This document shows, one piece after another, positions 6,036 to 11,698 of a stretch of 13,517 nucleotides of DNA; the first letter of the stretch is position 1, and each line of letters opens with the position of its first letter. Under the pieces are notes generated by a model, which was not told where the DNA came from, searched no databases, and was given only the letters and a program-made list of their open reading frames with translations. A program made the translations under genes and the position numbers. Origin of the DNA: an uncultured Ruminococcus sp. (GTDB lineage Bacteria > Bacillota > Clostridia > Oscillospirales > Ruminococcaceae); assembly GCA_937894495.1 (NCBI GenBank), contig CALCRR010000299.1, positions 1 to 13,517 of the forward strand, in the 5' to 3' direction.

Positions 6036-7274
6036 ATGGCAATTGAGAGAAGAAAAGACAATAAAAATCGCGTTCTTAAAGAAGGCGAATATCAAAGGTC
6101 TTGCGGAACATATGAGTTCAAATGGCGAGATAAACGTGGTAATCGGCATTCCATTAGTGCAGTTACTCTTGAAGAATTACGCGAAAAAGAGATAGATGTA
6201 CTTAGGGATATTATGGATGGAGTGAGAGTTGATAAAAATAATCTCACTATCAATGACTTGTATAAAAGCTGGATTCAGGTCAAGCGAGGTCTCAAAGACA
6301 ATACATTCTCCAATTATAAGTATATGTATGAAATGTTCGTTGAGCCTGATTTTGGCAAATCAAAGCTGATCGATTTGAAACGTTCTGATATCAGAGGTTT
6401 TTACAACTACCTAGCTGATGAACGGAATGTCAAAGTTAACACCATTGATAGCATTCATACCGTGTTGCATCAAGTCTTAGAGCTTGGAGTTGAGGATGAT
6501 TATCTTAGGTATAATCCTGCCGACAACGCTCTGAAAGAACTCAAAAAAGCACGCAATATCGAATCTGAAAAAAGGCGTGCTTTAACTATTCCTGAGCAAG
6601 ATTTATTTGAAAAGTATCTTAGCAAGCAAGGACAATATCACAGATGGTATCCGATATTCATAATCATGTTATACACTGGTATGCGTGTTGGTGAAATTAC
6701 TGGTCTTAGATGGGAAGATATAGACTTAGAAGAAGAAACTATCAGTGTTAATCATACTTTAGTTTACTTCGATAAGCGAAATGAAGAAAGATGCACTTTC
6801 GCTATCAATTCCACAAAGACAAAAGCTGGAGAAAGAATAATCCCGATGCTTCCAAAGGTGAAGAATGCATTTCTTATGGAAAAGCAGTATCAAGAAGAAT
6901 TAGGATTAAAGAGCAAAGCAGTTGTGGATGGTTATAGAGGTTTTATCTTTGTCAATCGTTTTGGTAACGTACAGCATCAGGGCACTCTCAATAAGGCATT
7001 GAGAAGGATAATCAGGGATTGCAACTATGATGTTCTCGACAGAGATCACAGCGGAGAAGCAATTATTCTTCCTAAATTCAGCAATCATTCTTTACGCCAT
7101 ACCTTTACAACAAGAATGTGCGAGGCTGGTGTTAATATCAAAGCTATGCAGTCAATTCTCGGACACGCTGATGCGGAAACCACTCTAGATATCTATGCTG
7201 AGGCTACTAAGGACTTGAAGAAGTCAGAACTAATAAGTTTTGAAAAGTTTTTCAACAATCAGAAGGACGTCTAA
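6036..7274 (+). CDS. int: Tyrosine recombinase integrase, Tn916 Int family
   Basis: This 412-aa site-specific recombinase integrates and excises the element. An N-terminal arm-binding domain (about 1-65, with YEFKWRDKRGNRHSI) is followed by a core-binding SAM-like domain (about 68-165) and the catalytic domain. The catalytic residues are all present: R217 (TGMRVGE), K263 (TKTKAGER), H351 and R354 (HSLRH), H377 (LGHAD) and nucleophile Y387 (LDIYAEA). AAAGGAG (6023-6029) is 6 nt before the ATG. Length and domain order match Tn916 and lambda-type Int proteins, which bind two kinds of sites. The TTGCGAC repeats just downstream fit as the arm sites. The gene reads toward the right end of the element. 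Confidence 0.95.
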   Translation: MAIERRKDNKNRVLKEGEYQRSCGTYEFKWRDKRGNRHSISAVTLEELREKEIDVLRDIMDGVRVDKNNLTINDLYKSWIQVKRGLKDNTFSNYKYMYEMFVEPDFGKSKLIDLKRSDIRGFYNYLADERNVKVNTIDSIHTVLHQVLELGVEDDYLRYNPADNALKELKKARNIESEKRRALTIPEQDLFEKYLSKQGQYHRWYPIFIIMLYTGMRVGEITGLRWEDIDLEEETISVNHTLVYFDKRNEERCTFAINSTKTKAGERIIPMLPKVKNAFLMEKQYQEELGLKSKAVVDGYRGFIFVNRFGNVQHQGTLNKALRRIIRDCNYDVLDRDHSGEAIILPKFSNHSLRHTFTTRMCEAGVNIKAMQSILGHADAETTLDIYAEATKDLKKSELISFEKFFNNQKDV

Positions 7275-7289
7275 AAAGCAGAATAGGTT

Positions 7290-7318
7290 TTGCGACCAGA
7301 TTGCGACAGATTTGCGAC
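7290..7318 (+). repeat. Three TTGCGAC direct repeats phased at 11 bp (probable Int arm sites)
   Basis: TTGCGAC occurs at 7290-7296, 7301-7307 and 7312-7318, with an exact 11-bp period and conserved flanks (CAGA/AGA and CCA). A fourth copy, inverted, is at 7368-7374. One helical turn per repeat places all sites on one face of the DNA. Tn916 and related integrases bind such short direct repeats through their N-terminal domain near the element ends. Confidence 0.7.
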
Positions 7319-7380
7319 CACTTGAAAAGGATTACATAGAAATATGTGATTTACGATGTAAAGCAAAGTCGCAAGAATAG

Positions 7381-7400
7381 GGATATAAACGGATATAAAC
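7381..7400 (+). repeat. Tandem 10-bp repeat GGATATAAAC x2
   Basis: Two perfect copies stand head to tail, followed by GATTC. They lie at the edge of the element. They may be a core-type integrase site or accessory factor site, or part of the duplicated attachment core. The partner end of the element is outside the window, so this cannot be decided here. Confidence 0.6.
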
Positions 7401-7508
7401 GATTCTCCGTCAAATCGGAATCTGTTCCCGACGATGAAGAGCCTCGACTAAGAAAAGTACGTATTTAGACGGCTTTAGAACACAACACCTCTCCCATTTT
7501 CTTCACCC

Positions 7509-9341
7509 TTACTTTAACAGATCATCCGCATATTTTGAAGAATAATAAAAGCTGCCTGCCATGTATGCGCCCTGCTCAACAGCTGCAGCTGCATCGCCCA
7601 GCTTTTCATATGAAAACACCACTGGCAGCAGCCCATGCTTCTTCAATAGCTTTGATGTTTCTTCGTTAAAAGTGCCTGCGACCATTGAGATATACTTTAT
7701 CTCATATTTTTTGCATACCGATAAAGCCTTTGACTGCTTTGTCTCACGCTCCTTTGGAACATCACTGTCGGGCAGAAAATACATCAGCTCGCAGCGGCAG
7801 TTCTGTGCGTTCCAAAGCTCGATATCACCCTCGCGCTGGAGCCTGATAAAAATTTTTTCTTTATCCACTCCCGAATAATTCAAAATATCGGCTATGTCCC
7901 TGAACATGGCTTCTTTAAGGTCGGCAGGCGGCAGACCGACATCAATGATGAGCCTTGCACCGTCATAGTTCTTCAAAATTCCCACCGTGTCCTCAAAGCT
8001 GCCCACTGCAAATGTGCCGTCAAGCTTGTGAGATTTAAAAATATCCATAGGCAGCTCTCTGCGCTCAAGCCCCTGCGGTTCAACACCCAGCTTGATAAGA
8101 TTTTTCTCCGACCAGCCGTTTATGCAGACTGCCTTGCCGTCAGAGGTCGCCCTGACATCAGCTTCGATGAGCCTGCAGCCCTCGTCAAGCCTGCGCTTCA
8201 ATTCGTCCAATGAATTCGGTGCCTTGTAACGGTGCTGTATACCGCCCATGCCGACTTCAATTATCTTGTCGGAAATGCCGCCTGAGCTTACATTTCTGTT
8301 ATCTCCGTAAACCGAGATAAACCTTTTCAGCTCATGGTAAACACCGTGTTTTTTGAAAAAGCCGACCTTAGTCCTGCCCCTTTGCAGCACATTGAAAAGC
8401 TGCTCCACAACCACATCGGGCTTGATATCATCGGGCTTTATGAAAGATGCGGGCGAGCCTATCTTATCCCCCCATATTCTGAGCTTATCGTTCCATACAA
8501 GGCTGACACAGGGTATGCCCAGGGAATATGAGGTTATGCAGGCGTGCATTCTTACAGCGATAATTCCCGAAAAGCTGCTGATGTTATTCACAAGCTCCTC
8601 TGCGCTCATGGGCGTGGGGAGCTTTTCGCCGTGTCCCAGCCTTTCCATGAGCTTGTCGGCAAAACGTTCATCACCGCCTGCACCGTTGGTGAACACTCTC
8701 CAGCTCTGCCCCTTTTCCTCCAGCAGACCTGCAACGCCGCACCAGAAGTCCAGCATATATTCCTCATCTATCTGCGGATTTCCGTAATCGGGGAAAAGCT
8801 TACCTCTGGCGACATTCAGCCCTATAACATTCCCGTTGCCGCCCTTGGCGCCGTAGACCTCACCTGCACACACCGCAGGGTCAAAAACGCCCCTGACCCT
8901 GAGACCGTGGCGTGTGATATATTTCTCTTTCAGCAGATCAATATCATCACGGACGGATATCCCTTTGACGCAGTCCATATTGATATGCTCCTTCAACATC
9001 AGGCAGCACTCATCTTCGCCGTCGTAACCCTCAACTCCCACAGAGTTGATAAACACGGGAACGCCATGTCTGTCAGCCTCGGCGATGATCTGGGCAAAAT
9101 GGGTGTAGAACTCCTCCTGCCTGAACTTTATCAGTCCACCGCCGGCAAAAATGACCATATCGGCGAAACCGATCTGCCACAGGTCGCCGCAGTCGATCTT
9201 ATATCGCATTATGCTGCAGTCCTCGGCAGTCTTCCCCAAAGCCTTTTTTATCAGATACTCGGTGCAGTCTGCGATGATGGTATCGCCGTAGTTTCTGTTG
9301 ACTATACACACCAGCAATATTTTCAGACCTTTTTTCTTCAT
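7509..9341 (-). CDS. Polysaccharide pyruvyl transferase domain fused to a degenerate GDPD-like domain
   Basis: This 610-aa cytoplasmic protein has no signal peptide. Residues 1 to about 340 form a polysaccharide pyruvyl transferase (PS_pyruv_trans, CsaB/WcaK-like) domain, which places pyruvate ketals on cell-surface glycans. Landmarks are NYGDTI (17-22), FAGGGLI (65-71) and VRMHACITSYSLGIP (263-277) with the family's R-x-H. Residues about 357-610 resemble a glycerophosphodiester phosphodiesterase barrel: QHRYKAPNSLDEL (369-381) in place of HRG, IEADVRATSDG (392-402) keeping E-x-D, and NGW where the second catalytic His is expected. The hydrolase site is therefore altered, and the domain may bind rather than cleave. 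A stop codon lies just upstream of the ATG. GGGG about 8 nt upstream is a weak ribosome binding site, but the promoter is strong. The C-terminus looks natural. Confidence 0.8.
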   Translation of the reverse strand: MKKKGLKILLVCIVNRNYGDTIIADCTEYLIKKALGKTAEDCSIMRYKIDCGDLWQIGFADMVIFAGGGLIKFRQEEFYTHFAQIIAEADRHGVPVFINSVGVEGYDGEDECCLMLKEHINMDCVKGISVRDDIDLLKEKYITRHGLRVRGVFDPAVCAGEVYGAKGGNGNVIGLNVARGKLFPDYGNPQIDEEYMLDFWCGVAGLLEEKGQSWRVFTNGAGGDERFADKLMERLGHGEKLPTPMSAEELVNNISSFSGIIAVRMHACITSYSLGIPCVSLVWNDKLRIWGDKIGSPASFIKPDDIKPDVVVEQLFNVLQRGRTKVGFFKKHGVYHELKRFISVYGDNRNVSSGGISDKIIEVGMGGIQHRYKAPNSLDELKRRLDEGCRLIEADVRATSDGKAVCINGWSEKNLIKLGVEPQGLERRELPMDIFKSHKLDGTFAVGSFEDTVGILKNYDGARLIIDVGLPPADLKEAMFRDIADILNYSGVDKEKIFIRLQREGDIELWNAQNCRCELMYFLPDSDVPKERETKQSKALSVCKKYEIKYISMVAGTFNEETSKLLKKHGLLPVVFSYEKLGDAAAAVEQGAYMAGSFYYSSKYADDLLK

Positions 9342-9378
9342 ACGTCATACCCCAAATCATATCAAAGGTGATAGCATA

Positions 9379-9407
9379 ATAATACATTATTTTGCAATAA
9401 ATGTCAA
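9379..9407 (-). promoter_or_regulatory. Promoter of the pyruvyl transferase gene
   Basis: Read on the - strand, TTGACA (9402-9407), a 17-bp spacer and TATTAT (9379-9384) make a near-consensus sigma-A promoter 38 bp before the start codon. The -35 box covers the ATG at 9401 of the divergent MATE remnant. Confidence 0.85.
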
Positions 9408-9671
9408 GCAGCCCGACAAAAAAGCCGAGCTGTGATACGATACAGATATCAGACCACTTTACATACAAAAGGCTGCTGCGCTTTACCCTGCCGTCTGTCG
9501 TGATGATGATATTCACATCAATTTACGGCGTGGTGGACGGCTTTTATGCTGCAAAATGTGTTCCGGAGCTTTCTTGTAACGGCAGAAAAGCCCACCTTCG
9601 GGCTTATGCTGGCACTTATCCTGACTGCTGTATGCCTTGCAAAAAACCGCAGCAGGTATCACTACGCATGA
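9401..9671 (+). pseudogene. MATE-family efflux transporter remnant (fragments of N-terminus, middle and C-terminus)
   Basis: The frame from 9401 encodes a typical MATE N-terminus: DTIQISDHFTYKRLLRF, then LPSVVMMIFTSIYGVVDGF up to about 9544. The frame then becomes meaningless. In the next frame (from about 9546) the DNA reads MLQNVFRSFLVTAEKPTFGL, like a mid-protein MATE segment. It continues into ALILTAVCLAKNRSRYHYA and stops at 9669-9671, like the family's C-terminus (KRKKYHY). An intact MATE protein is about 450 aa and only about 90 codons remain, so one or two internal deletions removed most of the gene. There is no ribosome binding site before 9401, and the divergent promoter overlaps the ATG. 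The piece assignment is from memory of the family. Confidence 0.8.
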
Positions 9672-9723
9672 TACGACCCGATAAAATGTCTCTCTTATCA
9701 TGCTTTTTTCAGGCATAAAAATG

Positions 9724-9783
9724 ACCCCTTTTGTCAGACCTTGATCCGGTCCATCTCAAACCGGATCGTCTGACAAAAGGGGT
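9724..9783 (-). terminator. Long two-part palindrome, likely terminator for the - strand pseudogene
   Basis: ACCCCTTTTGTCAGAC (9724-9739) is exactly complementary to 9768-9783. Inside it GATCCGGT (9743-9750) pairs with ACCGGATC (9760-9767), leaving a 3-nt bulge (9740-9742) and a 9-nt loop. On the - strand the stem is followed by CATTTTTATG, a modest T run, just past the end of the hydrolase-tail gene. The + strand side lacks a clear T run beyond TTTAG. Its length and symmetry would also fit a dispersed palindromic repeat. Confidence 0.7.
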
Positions 9784-9817
9784 TTAGTTCAAATACAGCA
9801 AAAGCCCCAAGCTCTGA

Positions 9818-10572
9818 TCATCGCTTTAAAAATCCAAGAATATCAGCATATACCCGAGTTTTGTTTCGCTCATGGAGAATGTCATGCCGCATACCCTTGT
9901 ACAGCTTTCCCCTTACGTCGGTGTAGCCTGTCTTTTTCAGATGACGTATGGAGCCTACGAACTTTTTGCGTGACAGTGCGCAGGGGTCGTCCTCGCCTGA
10001 GTAAAAACGTATCGGCATATCGGGGTTTTGCGGAGTGAAGCCGCCCTTGTAGGCATATATGGGCATTTTCTCGGCATTCGGGTCGAGGTCGTTGGTGTTC
10101 ATAGGCGGCTGATAGGTGAGGTATACGCTTACATAGCTGGTATCATCGGGAGTGTTGTAGCGCTTTTTCATCTCTGCCCTGATAAGCTCGGGGTCATAGC
10201 CGCTGTACATATATATCCTGTTCTGGTGGTTCTGTATCAGCCTTGCAGCGTCGATAAAGGTAGTATCTCCCGAAATAACCGTCCTGCAGGGGTAGCAAAG
10301 GGTGCGGCTGCCCCCCGACGTGATCTCGTCATGGGTAGAACGGCGTGAAATGAAATTCTCGATAGTGATATCCTCCTGACCGCCGTTTACCTTTGAAAGA
10401 TATGTCCTGATGACAAGCAGGATAAGATTAGTGGGCGATATCTGGTTATAAAGGCAGAAATTTATTGCTCTCTGCATACTGTCCACCTCAAGCTGATAAT
10501 CCTTTACCGCAACAAACAGCTCCTTAACGCTCAATATCGGCGGCTCTCAGGTTAGGGTCGTTATGCTTTTTC
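9818..10572 (-). pseudogene. Second half of broken condensation-domain gene, fused to an alpha/beta-hydrolase tail
   Basis: Directly past the MITE the original frame reads KKHNDPNLRAADIER and stops at 10524-10526. Removing one T there would join it to KELFVAVKDYQ, so a 1-bp insertion is inferred. The following 238-codon frame (formally from a TTG at 10534) holds the C-lobe of an NRPS-type condensation domain to about residue 165 (ISPTNLILLVIRTYL, ISRRSTHDEITSGG, YVSVYLTYQPP). After about 10030 it changes abruptly into the last 70 residues of a lysophospholipase-like alpha/beta hydrolase (MPIRFYSGEDDP, GYTDVRGKLYKGMRHDIL). The acid (around D182-183) and His (217) are present, but no nucleophile serine region. 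A deletion between two co-oriented neighbouring genes explains this. No product with either function is expected. Confidence 0.75.
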
Positions 10573-10752
10573 CTAGGGCAACACCGTACAACCATTGTAC
10601 GTCAGATGCGTAGTCAGATTTTTCGTCAGAATGCATAAAGTTGACGCAGGCTTGCTGGCGCAAGTCAAGGAAACTTTGTGTATTATGACGGAAAATATGC
10701 AAGCAGATGGCGTGCAAAGGCGTAAGCCGGTGGTTGTGCGGTGTTGCCCTAG
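10573..10752. mobile_element. MITE with 21-bp terminal inverted repeats, TA target duplication
   Basis: The 21-bp ends 10573-10593 and 10732-10752 are inverted copies with one mismatch (CTAGGGCAACACCG...). The interior has no transposase and no meaningful reading frame. If the element proper is GGGC...GCCC (10576-10749) flanked by TA copies at 10574-10575 and 10750-10751, removing 176 bp rejoins the host gene exactly in frame (EKA-R-KKHNDPN), which is strong evidence for the ends and for TA as target. TA duplication suggests mobilisation by an IS630/Tc1-like or an IS5-group transposase located elsewhere. That transposase is not in this window. Confidence 0.88.
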
Positions 10753-11407
10753 CCTTTTCCAGCACCGAGGTACCCTGTATATCAGAATACAGCGGCTCGC
10801 CGAACTCGTCAAGCTGCTCGTCCCAGAACTTTTTCGCCCTTGCCTGACGCTTTTCGTTTGAAGCTTTTTTGAGATCGGAGACAAGCACGCTCTCAAAATC
10901 CGCCAGTGGCGCAGGCATTTCGTCGCCGTATTTCAGATGCTTGTAAACGCCCATGATATCGGTCGCCATAACTGCAACTCCCACCGAGTCCCCAAGCCTG
11001 TGATCCATATGTACAAAAAAGCCTGTATAACCCTCGGGGAGCTTCACGATGAAAAACTCGCACATGGGGATATCATCGCCGTCGAAGGTCTTGTAAGCCC
11101 AGCTCTGCATAAGGTCGTTAGCTTCCGACATGGTCATTTCGGTAAGGTCCCTGGTCTCATAATCCTCAGGCTCAGGGTCCGAGATATACTGGAGTATCTC
11201 TCCATTTTCATCAGGCTCAGTAAAACGAAGTCTGAGACAGGCATACCTCTCCTTTTCGATATCAATGCTCTTTTTCAGCACATCAATGTCTATATCAGCC
11301 TTAAAAGCGGCTACGATACTCAGCCCTGACACCTGCTGGGTATTGTACTCCCTGATCCACTGATAGTGCATATTCTGCGCTGCTGTTAACGGGTAGGTCT
11401 TATTCAT
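10753..11407 (-). pseudogene. First half of condensation-domain (NRPS C-domain-like) gene, interrupted by the MITE
   Basis: Start is placed at the ATG at 11407, because AGGAGG (11415-11420 on the - strand) lies 7 nt before it. An upstream in-frame ATG at 11425 would put that site inside the gene. From this start, YPLTAAQNMHYQW (5-17) is the typical C-domain opening, and DHRLGDS carries H136 and D140 of the HHxxxDG active site in diverged form. Such stand-alone domains transfer acyl or aminoacyl groups in peptide or lipid assembly. Around codon 220 the frame runs into the MITE and would add a nonsense tail ending at 10547-10549. The promoter is intact, so a truncated N-lobe could still be made, but the catalytic tunnel also needs the C-lobe. 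Confidence 0.85.
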
Positions 11408-11436
11408 GATCATACCTCCTGACATTTAATACTATA

Positions 11437-11464
11437 ATTATACAAAAAACCAATTATCTGTCAA
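11437..11464 (-). promoter_or_regulatory. Consensus promoter of the condensation-domain pseudogene
   Basis: On the - strand, TTGACA (11459-11464), a 16-bp spacer and TATAAT (11437-11442) are perfect hexamers, about 30 bp before the start codon at 11407. The promoter still looks functional although the gene is broken. Confidence 0.88.
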
Positions 11465-11627
11465 TATTCTTTTTAGCAGGTTTCACAGCGGTACGAGGAT
11501 ATTTACTGCTCTGTCTGAAACTCCGGGGAGATCAATAATACAGAAGCAAGAAAAATGCGTACGCAAAGCGTAAAAAGAAAAATAAAATTCGCCGCAGGTG
11601 TACCTTGGTCTTGCCTCTTGCCTCATA
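11465..11627. other. Divergent intergenic region without a gene
   Basis: It lies between the two divergent promoters. No ORF or RNA gene is recognisable. A perfect 10-bp palindrome TGCGTACGCA lies at 11556-11565, followed by AAGCGT. This could be an operator but is unsupported otherwise. Confidence 0.4.
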
Positions 11628-11656
11628 TTGACTTACCCCATTATTTATGCTATAAT
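11628..11656 (+). promoter_or_regulatory. Promoter of the diguanylate cyclase gene
   Basis: TTGACT (11628-11633), a 17-bp spacer and TATAAT (11651-11656), preceded by TGC, form a strong sigma-A promoter with an extended -10. It lies 43 bp before the start codon. Confidence 0.9.
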
Positions 11657-11698
11657 GCATATAACAAACCATTATAACCTCAGCAGGAGGAACGATGC

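Larger units (their letters stand above)
1..7450 (+). mobile_element. Right part of an integrative mobilizable element (Tn916-type int/xis, HUH Rep, FtsK-like ATPase) carrying a type III restriction gene
   Basis: All genes from 106 to 7274 lie on the + strand in AT-rich DNA, while the DNA after about 7,500 is richer in G+C and carries unrelated genes mostly on the - strand. The order coupling ATPase, HUH Rep, Xis, Int matches the core of Tn916-like elements (orf21, orf20, xis, int), and integrase genes normally sit at one end. Arm-type repeats follow int directly. No secretion-channel genes are seen, so this is more likely an IME that borrows a conjugation apparatus than a full ICE. That remains inference, because the left part lies outside the window. 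The restriction gene and its partner are separated from the mobility module by a terminator and look like cargo. The right boundary is approximate and the left boundary is not visible. Confidence 0.75.
7275..7508. other. Right attachment region of the element (attR arm sites and host junction)
   Basis: No gene is visible here. The stretch holds the three phased TTGCGAC repeats (7290-7318), two small perfect dyads (7334-7347 ACATA/TATGT and 7350-7362 TTTAC/GTAAA), an inverted GTCGCAA (7368-7374), a tandem 10-mer (7381-7400) and a GATTC...GAATC imperfect dyad around 7401-7422. This density of sites is typical of an intasome-binding region. The base composition changes between about 7,400 and 7,500, so the crossover core probably lies there. 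No tRNA end is recognisable. The neighbouring host gene ends naturally at 7509 and was not cut by the insertion. Confidence 0.6.

Noticed and set aside
5821..6195. 124-codon + strand frame spanning xis, the int promoter and the start of int
   Set aside because: It runs through the consensus int promoter and overlaps two well-supported genes in another frame. No ribosome binding site is seen.
7275..7508. Possible tRNA 3' end as integration target
   Set aside because: No CCA-type acceptor/T-arm structure could be recognised next to the repeats on either strand.
8544..9371. Long open frame (275 codons) on the + strand opposite the pyruvyl transferase gene
   Set aside because: It is the shadow of a real gene with clear domains on the other strand, has no promoter or ribosome binding site of its own, and its translation resembles no family.
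10547..10749. C-terminal tail of the condensation ORF (TPHNHRLTPLHAICLHIF...) as real protein
   Set aside because: This sequence is encoded by the MITE. Excising it restores a sensible frame.
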